From Microvirga sp. VF16 (lineage in GTDB: Bacteria; Pseudomonadota; Alphaproteobacteria; Rhizobiales; Beijerinckiaceae), in the NCBI RefSeq assembly GCF_016864375.1, contig NZ_CP069357.1, positions 434,001 to 498,000 on the forward strand: a stretch of DNA of 64,000 nt, in the 5' to 3' direction. Below the pieces are notes generated by a model. The model was not told where the DNA came from, did no database searches, and saw only the letters and a program-made list of their open reading frames with translations. Position 1 is the stretch's first letter, and every line of letters starts with the position of its first letter. Below, piece by piece: positions 1-8,702 of the stretch. Both the position numbers and the translations under genes were made by a program.

Positions 1-202
1 TCGGATCGAGGTTCCTTGCGGGATGGGCTTGGAATCTTTCGGCCGGGTGTGACCCAACGCTTGCCCATGCGCGTTAGTGAAATTACCCGGCCAGGAGTTC
101 AGATTATCAAACGCTCTATAAGGGCGCGTGGCCCCCTGGTTCGGCCTTTTGCGGCGTGACCGGGCCGTTACTCGACGGCCAACGCCCTCGGAGGAGAGAT
201 CG

Positions 203-1018
203 ATGCCTTATGATCCAGTCCGCCCCTTGCGTGGACAAAAAGCTCTTGTGACTGGCGGGAGTTCTGGCATCGGTGAAGGAATCGCTCGTGCCTTCGCGGC
301 TGCCGGAGCTGCAGTCGGGGTGAACTACCACTCGCATCCCGAGGCCGCGGAGCGCATCGTGACCGAGATCCGCAGCTCAGGCGGCGAGGCCTTGGCGCTT
401 AAGGCCGATGTGGCGAATGAGGTCGAGGTCCAGGCGATGTTTGCCGTACTTCTCGAGACCTTCGGCCGGATCGACATCCTGATAGCAAACTCCGGTATTC
501 AGAAGGACGCCTCTTTCCCCGAGATGAGTCAGGATCAGTGGCGCCGGGTTCTTGATGTCAACCTCACAGGCCAGTTCCTCTGCGCTCGTGAGGCGGTGCG
601 GCGCTTCCTTACCCAGGGGATCGACCCATCCGTGTCGCGGGCTGCGGGTAAGATCATCTGTATGTCGTCCGTCCACGAGGTCATCCCCTGGGCCGGGCAC
701 GTGAACTACGCCGCCTCCAAGGGCGGGGTCATGATGATGATGAAGAGCCTCGCCCAGGAAACGGCGGAACATGGCATCCGCGTGAATGGGATTGCTCCAG
801 GCGCTATCAGGACGCCAATCAACCAGGAGGCCTGGGAAATGCCGGAGGCTGAGCGTAGGCTCCTCGAGCTGATCCCTTACGGGCGGGGTGGTGAGCCTGA
901 AGACGTCGCCAATGCGGCGGTGTGGCTGGCCTCAGATAACGCAGATTACGTCGTCGGCACGACCCTCTTTATCGACGGTGGGATGACCCTCTACCCAGGG
1001 TTTCGGGACAACGGCTGA
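203..1018 (+). CDS. SDR family oxidoreductase (glucose 1-dehydrogenase-like)
   Basis: A 271-residue classical short-chain dehydrogenase. The Rossmann nucleotide-binding motif TGGSSGIG lies at residues 17-24 and the catalytic YAASKGG motif (Tyr-x3-Lys) in the middle of the protein, preceded by the active-site Ser in the MSSVHE stretch; the C-terminus ends in the usual IDGGMTLYPGF block. The reaction expected for the family is NAD(P)-dependent oxidation or reduction of an alcohol or sugar; the substrate cannot be read from sequence. ATG 203 is preferred over the upstream ATG 128 because GGAGGAGAG stands directly before it and the family starts there. It lies 33 bp before a GH15 glycosidase, a pairing suggesting carbohydrate or stress metabolism (inference). 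Confidence 0.9.
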   Translation: MPYDPVRPLRGQKALVTGGSSGIGEGIARAFAAAGAAVGVNYHSHPEAAERIVTEIRSSGGEALALKADVANEVEVQAMFAVLLETFGRIDILIANSGIQKDASFPEMSQDQWRRVLDVNLTGQFLCAREAVRRFLTQGIDPSVSRAAGKIICMSSVHEVIPWAGHVNYAASKGGVMMMMKSLAQETAEHGIRVNGIAPGAIRTPINQEAWEMPEAERRLLELIPYGRGGEPEDVANAAVWLASDNADYVVGTTLFIDGGMTLYPGFRDNG

Positions 1019-1051
1019 GAACTCCACTCTGACATTTCTGGAGATCATTGC

Positions 1052-2832
1052 ATGGCGTCGCGAATCGAAGACTATGCCCTGATTGGCGATGTCAGACCGC
1101 TGCCCTGGTGGGACGTACGGGTTCAATCGACTGGCTGTGCTGGCCGCGCTTCGACTCAGGTGCCTGCTTCGCCGCGCTGCTCGGCGAGCCCGAGCACGGG
1201 CGCTGGACCGTCGCGCCAGCCGACCCGGCCTCGGGTGTAGACCGGCGCTACCGCGATGGTACCCTCATTCTGGAGACCGACTTCGAGACCGCTGACGGGG
1301 CCGTCACCCTGATCGACTTCATGCCACCCCGGGGAGCGGCGTCAGACCTTATCCGACTTGTCATTGGTCGGCGTGGTCTTGTCTCTATGCAGACTGAACT
1401 GGTGATCCGATTTGACTACGGCACCACAGTCCCGTGGGTGACGCGCCTGCCAAGCGGAGTCGGCTTACGTGCTGTGGCTGGCCCGGATATGGTGGTGCTG
1501 CGAACGCAGGTTCCTCTCCACGGCGAAGATCTAAAGACTGTCGGCGAGTTCACGGTCGGCGCAGGGGAGACGGTCGGCTTTGTTCTCTCTTACGGACCTT
1601 CTCACCAGGAGCCGCTTGATCCAATTGATCCCGTCAAAGCGCTCGCGGACACGGAAGCATTCTGGCGCGAGTGGTCGAGCCGCTGCCAGAACACAGGAGA
1701 GTGGCGTGACGCAGTTTTGCGCTCGCACATTACCCTCAAGGCGCTTACGTACGCTCCCACGGGCGGCATTGTCGCGGCCGCGACGACCTCCCTGCCCGAA
1801 CAGGTTGGGGGACCACGCAACTGGGACTACAGGTTCTGCTGGTTAAGGGATGCCACCTTCACGCTTCTGTCGCTCATGGATGCTGGATACCAGGACGAGG
1901 CGAGAGCCTGGCGCGAGTGGCTGCTGCGTTCCGTGGCCGGCAGTCCGCACCAGATGCAGATCATGGATGGCGTCGCAGGCGAGCGGCGCCTCACCGATTG
2001 GGAGGTGCCCTGGCTGCCCGGCTTTGAGAGATCGCAGCCGGTGCGCATCGGCAATGCGGCACATGGACAGTTCCAGCTCGATGTTTATGGCGAGGTTGCC
2101 GACGCGCTCTATCAGGCCCGGTGTGCTGGACTTGCCCCGTGCGATGCGGACTGGGCTCTGGAGCGATCTCTCATCGAGCATGTTGCCATGGTCTGGGACA
2201 AGCCCGATGAGGGGATCTGGGAAGTGCGGGGCGGCAGGCGCCATTTCACGCATTCGAAGGTCATGGCGTGGGTTGCCTTGGACCGGGCCGTGAAAAACGT
2301 CGAGGCATTCGGACTGAAAGGGCGGGTTGACCAGTGGCGTCAGCTTCGACAGATGATCCACGAGGACGTTTGCCGGAACGGGTTTGATCCGGAGATTGGC
2401 AGCTTTGTCCAGTCCTATGGTTCCAAGCAGCTTGACGCAAGCCTGCTGATGATTCCGCTCGTGGGATTCCTGCCAGCGGCGGACCCTCGCGTTCGCGGCA
2501 CCGTGGCAGCAGTCGAGCACCGTCTGATGCGAGAGCAGCTGGTGCTCCGCTACGACACGTCAGAGACCGAAGACGGGCTACCGCCTGGCGAAGGGGCTTT
2601 TCTGGCTTGCAGCTTCTGGTTCGTCGACAACCTGATCCTGCAAGGCAGGCACGACGAGGCGCGTCGCATGTTCGAACGCCTGCTTGACCTTCGCAACGAT
2701 GTTGGCCTTCTCGCCGAAGAGTACGATGCACGAGCGCGGCGACAGCTCGGGAACTTCCCGCAGGCGTTCAGTCACCTGGCTCTTGCTGACACGGCACGAA
2801 ACCTCTCTACCGCCAGAAGTCCAGCGGCTTAG
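1052..2832 (+). pseudogene. Glycoside hydrolase family 15 protein, frameshifted near the N-terminus
   Basis: GH15 (glucoamylase/trehalase-like) enzyme of about 594 residues. The natural start is ATG 1052, giving MASRIEDYALIGD, but the family continuation CQTAALVG..GSIDWLCWPRFDS is in the -1 frame. Restoring one T at about 1090 (GGCGATTGTCAG instead of GGCGATGTCAG) joins the two frames perfectly. As written, only a TTG start at 1048 would read the long frame, with a garbled first 14 residues. The remainder is intact: NWDYRFCWLRDAT, and the C-terminal GNFPQAFSHLAL block. Either a recent inactivating mutation or a base-calling error. It follows the SDR gene closely and is probably co-transcribed with it. 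Confidence 0.8.
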
Positions 2833-3562
2833 CGGGCCTCCAGAGCACAATCATCGGCTGTCGCCTGAGCAGAGGATCGTTTGGCTAGGTTCACTGCTAG
2901 CCCTCCTCCAGTTGCTGCCGATACCCTGTGGCCGGACCTAGAAGCATCCACGCTCGGGTAGACCCGACCTGAGCGCTGCCGCCTGCCACGGCGGGCAATC
3001 ATGGCCCCGCTGAACATGTGGCCGTCCTCACATTCTCCTGAGAACGCAAATTCCTTCCAAGCATCGGAAGCGGTACCGACCCAGCCCGAAAAAGCGCCGC
3101 CAGAATGGTGAGCGCACTGCCGATATCGGGGGATCCATGACAATGCGACAGCGGGTAGCGTGGGAACACAGTCGCGCGCCACCCCGGTGTCCGATGAAGA
3201 TGGCGGAAGACCTGAGACCGAAGCAGGAGCTGAGAGCGAGAGCCGAGAGAGGGTCCGGGGAGCCAGTCGCGCGCACCTCGAGCGGGCAGGCTGCACACGA
3301 TGCGGTCTTGTCTGCCCGACAGACCATCCCGGCGTAGTGGCGCTGCCGTGGCGGATCCATCCCGTAGTGGTCCCCGTACTGGCGAAACGGATGCACCGCC
3401 AAAGCCCGGGACAACCGATGAAATGTCCTCATCCAGTGGATCCTGGTTCGGTGCTTAGGGCCATCGAGGCCGTGTCATCCATCCCGTTCCATGCCCCATG
3501 GGCTGTCTGTGGAGTCCGGTTCGTTTTGCTGCCCTCGTCCAGGAGAATTTCGGGCACGCGGT
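2833..3562. other. Non-coding stretch, no recognised gene
   Basis: About 730 bp between the GH15 gene and the first ECF16-type promoter. Open frames on both strands have no recognisable domain, and overlap one another as expected for random high-GC DNA. No tRNA, terminator or repeat was recognised. Confidence 0.5.
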
Positions 3563-3588
3563 GTAACTGGCTTGCGTAATTTGGCGAA
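3563..3588 (+). promoter_or_regulatory. Putative ECF16-type promoter (GTAACT-N16-CGAA)
   Basis: GTAACT at 3563-3568, a 16-base spacer, and CGAA at 3585-3588. The same motif with the same spacing stands upstream of the ECF sigma gene in this window. It lies 43 bp before a strong ribosome-binding site and ATG at 3632. The sixth base is T rather than C, so it may be a weaker site. Confidence 0.6.
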
Positions 3589-3631
3589 CTAACCCTCAAG
3601 CACACCCGCCGGTTTGCAGGGGAGGAGAACA

Positions 3632-3790
3632 ATGCATCATGCGTTGAATTCGGCGGTCAATGTGCTTGAGTGCAGTCCTTCTTGTTCTGAGCATGGGTGG
3701 AAACGAAGGCCAACGGTTCGGCTTCGGCTCGCTTCCTGGATGAGAGTCCATGCATCTGTGCCAGTAGCCCTCCATTGTCATGTCAAGTAA
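3632..3790 (+). CDS. Small His/Cys-containing protein, 52 aa, unknown
   Basis: ATG at 3632 is preceded by the excellent Shine-Dalgarno sequence GGGGAGGAG at a correct distance and follows an ECF16-type promoter. The product starts MHHALNSAVN and carries three Cys (residues 14, 18 and 49) and five His, with no hydrophobic segment or signal peptide. No family is recognised. The stop overlaps the start of the next small ORF by 11 bp, suggesting translational coupling. A short Cys/His-rich peptide under a metal-responsive promoter might bind metal or act as a leader, but that is inference; it could also be non-functional. Confidence 0.4.
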   Translation: MHHALNSAVNVLECSPSCSEHGWKRRPTVRLRLASWMRVHASVPVALHCHVK

Positions 3791-4031
3791 GAAGAAGTTT
3801 CGGCAGAGCGCAGTCATTCCGGGTTCTCGGCGCGGCATGCGGCGGCGGCGCGTTAGGCCGTCGATCGTGCGCAAAGCCAGCCGCAGCTATCGGTTTTTCG
3901 TGAAGATCGTGATCGTCTTCCTTCTTCTCCTCGGCACCCTCTTCTACTGCCACAAGCTTGACAGTAAGCGGGCCGCGCCAGCCTCCGCCGGCTGGCAGGG
4001 CGGTGGACCAGGTCAGACGAAGACCATCTGA
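3780..4031 (+). CDS. Small single-pass membrane protein, 83 aa, unknown
   Basis: The product has a strongly basic N-terminus (residues 1-38, many Lys/Arg), then one hydrophobic helix at about residues 41-56 (VKIVIVFLLLLGTLFY), then a short Ala/Gly-rich tail. This is the profile of a small inner-membrane protein with the basic region in the cytoplasm. It overlaps the preceding 52-residue ORF by 11 bp and would share the ECF16-type promoter at 3563. No family is recognised. Codon usage is ordinary. Coding status rests on the membrane helix and operon position only. Confidence 0.4.
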   Translation: MSSKKKFRQSAVIPGSRRGMRRRRVRPSIVRKASRSYRFFVKIVIVFLLLLGTLFYCHKLDSKRAAPASAGWQGGGPGQTKTI

Positions 4032-4404
4032 GCCCGAACAGTACAGCTGTCTGGCTTCGACAGGGAGACTCGGGCCGGGAGCTGCCTCCGGCGATCATGT
4101 CAGATTTCGCAGCCTGCTGGCCGCCGGCGTCGCAAGTGATCCTGGTGCGAATCGACCTCGATTGAGGGCCGGTGGAGTATGTAATCACATTCCTGGTGGG
4201 ATAGGGAGTTTGATCGGTGTCAGCAGCGGAAGGATACCGAGGCATCATCGCCAGCTTCCCCTCATGTCAGCACAATCGACTCTGCGCCCGGCGTTGGATG
4301 GAAACGAACGTCAAACGCGCATAGGGCCTGCGCGGAACCGAGAAACCGTGATGGCCGCAGGCAGCAACAGGCCGTCCCTCGCTTTGTCACAATTGCGTGA
4401 ACAT

Positions 4405-4430
4405 GTAACGTTGGGCATTATTCGTGCGAA
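4405..4430 (+). promoter_or_regulatory. Putative ECF16-type promoter (GTAACG-N16-CGAA)
   Basis: GTAACG at 4405-4410, 16-base spacer, CGAA at 4427-4430, preceded by GTGA four bases upstream as at two other sites in the window. It lies about 170 bp before the orphan nrsF gene at 4598. The stretch between 4431 and 4597 holds no recognisable sigma gene. Confidence 0.65.
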
Positions 4431-4597
4431 CTTAAGAGATCAAGAGAGCAGTATCGGCCATTGCGCCGGCAAGGCCGCTTCGAAGGCCCCGTCGGCCGCG
4501 GCGTGGTTCAAGGCTCGGCTCAGTATTACTTGACCGTTACAAGGAACGGTCTGCCGATTGCCTGCCCGCCGACGTTGGCAGGCTGAAGGAGGAAGCC

Positions 4598-5239
4598 GTG
4601 AAAACGGAAACCCTGATCAATCGGCTCAGCGCAAACCTTGAACCTGTCCACCCTCAGCAGGTTCCGCGTATCATCGCCGCGGCTGTCATCACTGGTTCAG
4701 TAACGGCAACTGCACTCGTCTTCTATGCGATAGGGGTCCGTTGGGACCTGAGCGAGCCTAGTGTTCTCATTGTTGTAATTGCAAAACTGACGTTCACCGT
4801 CGCTGTTGTTGCCTTGGCTACCACGTTCCTGGCCAAGCTTGCTCGCCCGGGGGGTGAGAACGGAACGCCCCTCAGCCTGCTCTCGGTCCCGTTCATCGTC
4901 CTCGTGCTCGTCGCGACGGTCGGGCTTCTATTGCAACCCAGCACGTATTGGGATGGAATGATGATGGGAGAACGTTGGCTTGAATGCCTCCTCGCCATCC
5001 CTGCGGCGGCAGTTGTGCCGTTCGCAGCTATGATCTGGGCCGTACGCCAAGCTGCCCCAACGGATCTGCGCCGCACTGGCGCGCTCATTGGAATTGCCGC
5101 CGGAGGTGTGAGTGCCACAGCGTATGCATTGCATAGCACAGAGGGTTTGTTGCCGTTCGTCGCAATCTGGTATGGGAGCGGGATCGCACTATGTGCCATC
5201 GCTGGAGCCAAGCTCGGGCCGCGCCTGCTGCGCTGGTAA
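4598..5239 (+). CDS. nrsF: NrsF family (DUF1109) anti-sigma factor, orphan paralog
   Basis: A 213-residue integral membrane protein with about six hydrophobic segments, colinear with the NrsF at 15454 (shared blocks: RPGGE, WLECLL, PTDL, YALH, WYG.GIALC, LGPRLLRW end). NrsF proteins hold an ECF16 sigma factor inactive until metal stress. GTG 4598 is the start, with GGAGGA before it and homology from the first residue. Unusually, no sigma gene is adjacent. Cys130 (WLEC) is present, but the second family cysteine in the LHC motif is Ser here (ALHS, Ser180). In Caulobacter NrsF two cysteines near 131 and 181 are important for metal response (established knowledge, recalled), so this copy may be a blind or altered sensor. 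Confidence 0.85.
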   Translation: MKTETLINRLSANLEPVHPQQVPRIIAAAVITGSVTATALVFYAIGVRWDLSEPSVLIVVIAKLTFTVAVVALATTFLAKLARPGGENGTPLSLLSVPFIVLVLVATVGLLLQPSTYWDGMMMGERWLECLLAIPAAAVVPFAAMIWAVRQAAPTDLRRTGALIGIAAGGVSATAYALHSTEGLLPFVAIWYGSGIALCAIAGAKLGPRLLRW

Positions 5240-5649
5240 GCTGTGGCGTCTCTGATCTGTTCCCACGCAAGCCCCTTCTGCGGCCGAGGACTGTTGGCCG
5301 TTCCATGCACGGCAGAACCTGCCGCCTAAAGCAACAGATGGGAGGTCGAGAGCATAAATGCTGCGTTTATTGAATTGCCAGCCGTCGGTCATCGTTGGCC
5401 GGCGCGCTGGTCCGGGCCTGATGATTGTCGAGGTTTTGGGCGACAATGCCTATTGGCGCGAGCAGCACCTTTATGAGACGAACGGAGACGGACCGCAGTC
5501 GCCCTGCAACAGCAGGAACGAATCCGTGAGGTGCTCGCCGATGTTGCGGGCGCTGCCCCAGCACGGTCCTGGTGAGCAGCCCATGAGGGATTGCACACGG
5601 GCTCTGTCAGACGCCGATCGTCCCCACCAAAGCCAGAAAGGAGATTTCC
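5240..5649. other. Intergenic stretch, nothing recognised
   Basis: About 410 bp between the orphan nrsF and the Met-rich gene. No GTAAC-type promoter and no convincing gene was found. Confidence 0.4.
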
Positions 5650-5925
5650 ATGGCTAAGCTCTTTACGATCCTCACCGCGAGCCTTGCCGCGACCGCATGG
5701 CTCGGTGTTGCCGGCGTGGCGGCCCAGCAGCCTGCGCCCCCGAGCGGATCCTCAGGTCAGGGCATGCAGGGTATGATGCAAGGCGGCACAATGCCCACGA
5801 TGAATATGATGAACATGATGCAGCAGATGAGCCAGATGATGGAGAGCTGCAATAAGATGATGCAGACTCCGCCGAGCCAAGGCACGCCGAGCGCTCCGCC
5901 GGCTCAGCCCCAGAATAGACCCTAG
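5650..5925 (+). CDS. Small secreted Met-rich protein, probable copper-binding
   Basis: 91 residues: a signal peptide (MAKLFTILTASLAATAWLGVAGVAAQ), then a low-complexity mature part with many Met in MxxM and MM patterns (QGMQGMMQGG, MNMMNMMQQMSQMMESCNKMM) and one Cys, then a Pro/Ser/Gln tail. Methionine clusters bind Cu(I) in periplasmic proteins (established for the residue type, not for this protein). It is similar in plan to the gene at 18056, sharing the MQ(Q)MME.CN.MMQ core. AAAGGAG precedes the ATG. A 28-bp perfect palindrome follows the stop codon. Role proposed: periplasmic copper buffering. Confidence 0.75.
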   Translation: MAKLFTILTASLAATAWLGVAGVAAQQPAPPSGSSGQGMQGMMQGGTMPTMNMMNMMQQMSQMMESCNKMMQTPPSQGTPSAPPAQPQNRP

Positions 5926-5937
5926 TTGAAGAGCTTG

Positions 5938-5965
5938 GCCGGGCCGATCCTAGGATCGGCCCGGC
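5938..5965 (+). terminator. Perfect 28-bp palindrome, probable transcription terminator
   Basis: Each arm is GCCGGGCCGATCCT, with no loop bases, 12 bp after the stop of the Met-rich gene. There is no T-run behind it, so it may be a bidirectional or weak terminator or an mRNA-stabilising stem. Confidence 0.5.
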
Positions 5966-6995
5966 TTCGGCTCGGGGCCAGTGGAAAACTCTCGAGATAA
6001 ACGCGGCGGCAAGAGTAACTCTTCTTGAGCCGGAGGCCCGCAGTGCTCGCCACCTTGGTTCCCCTCGCGACACGCGCACAAGATTAATCGGCCGCCGGAA
6101 GTTCAGCATCTTCCTTGCTGCATTTGCTGGCTCCGGGGTGGCCGGTTAGAACCTGCCCATGCATGTGCTTGAGAGCCCCGGCCCTGAGCTCTTCGACGCA
6201 ACGGCAAGTCTCGCTTCAGGCGCCTGTGCGCGGCGGTTTCCCGGCATTCGTGAAGCTCGACTTCTGATGAATCCGGATCCGATACCGGCCAGCGAGCCCC
6301 TTGGTCAGTGCCGTGTCCTGAGCTGTTCGTGATCGCGGCCTCTTGCAAGAATGGGCTCTTCGATCGGCCGATCATGTGACATCTGTCCCTTCTGGTTTGC
6401 ATGAGCGGTTCATGCCGGGCTCTGGCGCACACATTGCAGCACAAGGTGCGAGCGCTAGGAGAGGAGCGATTCCCACGGCTCCGATTCACGGCCGTCCCAA
6501 CCAAGCACCGAGACGACGAACAAGATGACAACGGCGATCAGACCACGGCGTCCTCGTATCTGGGGGCCCGATATAGCGGAGGATGGCGTGACTCAGCTCG
6601 GTCTGGGTAGCGGAATTGCTCACGGGATTCATCTCCGCTCGTTCAGTAGTCATTGGCCAGCAGCCTAAAGCTGGACCACATCTCCCGATGCCGGCAGTGG
6701 ATGGTCGCGCAGACTTTGAGGTCCGCAATGGGTTGGCGAGACGCACCAGTCACCAATTTAATAGGTTGCACTACAGAGTCTTCGATCGGCATCGCAGACG
6801 GTTTATCGGTACCCGTCACCCGGGTGATCTGTGCCGGTTTATCAAGACCGATCCAGATCTCGGCCGACCGCTTTGGAGCGCTGTGTCAGAACTCAGATTT
6901 TCCCGATGCGCAACGTGGAGGAGATTGTCGCAGTCACCGCCTCGATCGCACTCGCCAAATACATTGGGCTTCGAGAGGTGCCCTCAGAGGTGCCC
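5966..6995. other. One kilobase without recognisable genes
   Basis: Several open frames of 60-165 codons exist on both strands but none shows a domain, a signal peptide or a good ribosome-binding site, and they overlap each other. Nothing else was recognised. Confidence 0.4.
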
Positions 6996-7649
6996 TCATG
7001 GCTTATCTGTGGCGGCGATGGCCCGCTGCACGTCGGACCAATGGGGGAGAAACATCGGTACCCTGCGTTGATATTCCGCGTAGGATCTGCCGAACCGCCC
7101 AACCATCTCCGCTTCTTCCTTGCGCGCCAAATGCACGTACGCCCAGATGATAAAAGGTGAGAGCGCAATCGTCGGAATCGTCGGCCAGTGAATCAGCTGC
7201 CCGAAAATGACCAGAAAAATTCCAGTATACTGGGGATGGCGGACAACGCTGTAAATGCCATCCGTACGCAGATCGCCACCGGAATAATAGATCCTCGTCC
7301 ATCCTCTGGCGATGAAGATCAGGCCGGCAATGATGAATATGAAGCCGAGAGCCATCTCGACACTTTGACCGATAGGGCCGTATCCGAGGAGGGTGGCCCA
7401 GAGATGGCCACTTGGATGGGCCAGCGGAATGTCGATTGGGAGAATGCTCGTCAGAAAGTAGATGGTGAGCGGGAAGCCATACATCTCAGCATAGAGCGCG
7501 ATAATGAAGGCCTGTACTAATCCTGCACCAGCCCATTCACGCCATCTGGCGGGAGCGAGGAAGTAATACAGGCCCCACGAGGCAATGACGATCATCATGA
7601 TTGCCAAAGGAAAGTAGCCTTGCCAGCTTTCGGCGACGGTGTTCATCAC
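6996..7649 (-). CDS. Isoprenylcysteine carboxyl methyltransferase/PEMT-family membrane methyltransferase
   Basis: 217 residues with about five membrane segments and the family C-terminal signature: DGIYSVVRHPQYTGIF, followed by a conserved acidic pair in ARKEEAEMVGRFGRSYAEYQRRVP. These motifs bind S-adenosylmethionine in ICMT/PEMT enzymes; the substrate of bacterial members is unknown. An ECF16-type promoter lies about 160 bp upstream on the same strand, tying it to the copper regulon. Similar genes are often found near copper genes in Hyphomicrobiales (recalled, not checked). Confidence 0.8.
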   Translation of the reverse strand: MMNTVAESWQGYFPLAIMMIVIASWGLYYFLAPARWREWAGAGLVQAFIIALYAEMYGFPLTIYFLTSILPIDIPLAHPSGHLWATLLGYGPIGQSVEMALGFIFIIAGLIFIARGWTRIYYSGGDLRTDGIYSVVRHPQYTGIFLVIFGQLIHWPTIPTIALSPFIIWAYVHLARKEEAEMVGRFGRSYAEYQRRVPMFLPHWSDVQRAIAATDKP

Positions 7650-7807
7650 AGCCTCTCCTCATCGGTGTTGACCGGCAATCCTGCGGCCGGTGTCGTTGGG
7701 TGCTGAGGAGCGGCAAGAGCAGAAGCCACACTGCCGTGGCACAGTCCCTGCCGTTGCCAACCCGCCAACCCAACCATCTCTGTTGGTGCCGACCGCCTAT
7801 TCTCTTG

Positions 7808-7833
7808 TTCGGTCGCCGACCGGCTCTGGTTAC
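7808..7833 (-). promoter_or_regulatory. Putative ECF16-type promoter (GTAACC-N16-CGAA), minus strand
   Basis: Read on the minus strand: GTAACC (7833-7828), 16 bases, CGAA (7811-7808), with GTGA four bases further upstream. It faces the methyltransferase gene that starts at 7649. Confidence 0.7.
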
Positions 7834-8183
7834 AGGCTCACAGACCTGTGATACCGCACCCCTCCGAACCAAGCTCACCGCACGGATCGTCCGCGAAGGT
7901 TTCTGGCGGGAGAGCGGAACATTCTCGAGGGAGAAACTCAGGAGCCCAGACAACCTGGAGATTTTGAGGGCGTGCGGGACTGCGGAGCCGGGCGTGATCG
8001 CTCCAAGCTGGCGCTTTTGATAGACATGCCCGAAGGGGCAAGCATCCGTTGGCACAATAGGGACTGTGGCTGCACGCAAGGGCACCGTCACGGCGTGAGT
8101 GTGTAGCTTGTCCGGGTCCTCCTGTGGATCGCGGTCTGATATAGGCCGAATGCGCCATGCCCGTTCGGGCTCCGGAGGCTCCT

Positions 8184-8250
8184 GCTCTCTTCGAACGGTT
8201 CTTTGATCCGAGGAACGACGTTTGGCTGTTATCCGGCAGGTTCGGGCCAC
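8184..8250 (+). pseudogene. Possible C-terminal scrap of a GH15 gene
   Basis: The frame reads ALFERFFDPRNDVWLLSG, close to the GH15 C-terminal block MFERLLDLRNDVGLLAEE seen in the gene at 1052. Nothing before or after matches the family. Interpreted as a short relic; chance similarity is possible. Confidence 0.3.
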
Positions 8251-8325
8251 AAGTGCCCGAATGGAATGACATCGAGTCAGACGCATGGGCGCTAAGTCAT
8301 GGAAGATATGGTTCCAGCTCTAATC

Positions 8326-8474
8326 GTCGAAGCCACGCGGCGCGATTTCCCTGCATTGCGATGGGCGTCACCACTGCGGTCGGCGCAATCGCTCTCGCGT
8401 GGCCCTTGATCGACTCGCTTGCGTCCGCTGTCCAGACAGTGGCATCTGGCGTACCCGTCACCCTGATCGGATAG
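8326..8474 (+). pseudogene. Possible N-terminal relic of a Rieske iron-sulfur subunit
   Basis: One frame gives EATRRDFP and the next gives MGVTTAVGAIALAWPLIDSL, together resembling the TRRDF..ATG..G...LAWPLID membrane anchor of the cytochrome bc1 Rieske protein (petA). The two parts are in different frames and the Fe-S domain is missing, so it is a broken fragment at most. The rest of 7834-8702 holds nothing recognised. Confidence 0.35.
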
Positions 8475-8702
8475 GATCGCTGCGAGCATCGAATTCGGCA
8501 CGGCTTCAGGGCGTCCAGCTTGATCGCTGGCGGGCCGTCGCTCGGGTGCGGGACTTCCCATGCTGGCAGGGGCTGTTTGCGTCTATGGACTGCCGCCAGT
8601 GGTGTTCCCCAGATGCTGAGCCATCTCCTCACGTCTCTGCTCACAGCGACCGACGGAACCCATGCACGGAGGAGCCCATCGTTTCGCCTCTGCCCGAACG
8701 CG

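Noticed and set aside
3160..3579. Plus-strand open frame of 139 codons after the GH15 gene
   Set aside because: No domain, no ribosome-binding site, and overlapped by equally long frames on the other strand; an ordinary high-GC open frame.
6009..6035. GTAACT near 6012 as a seventh ECF16 promoter
   Set aside because: No CGAA 16 or 17 bases downstream (CCCG instead).
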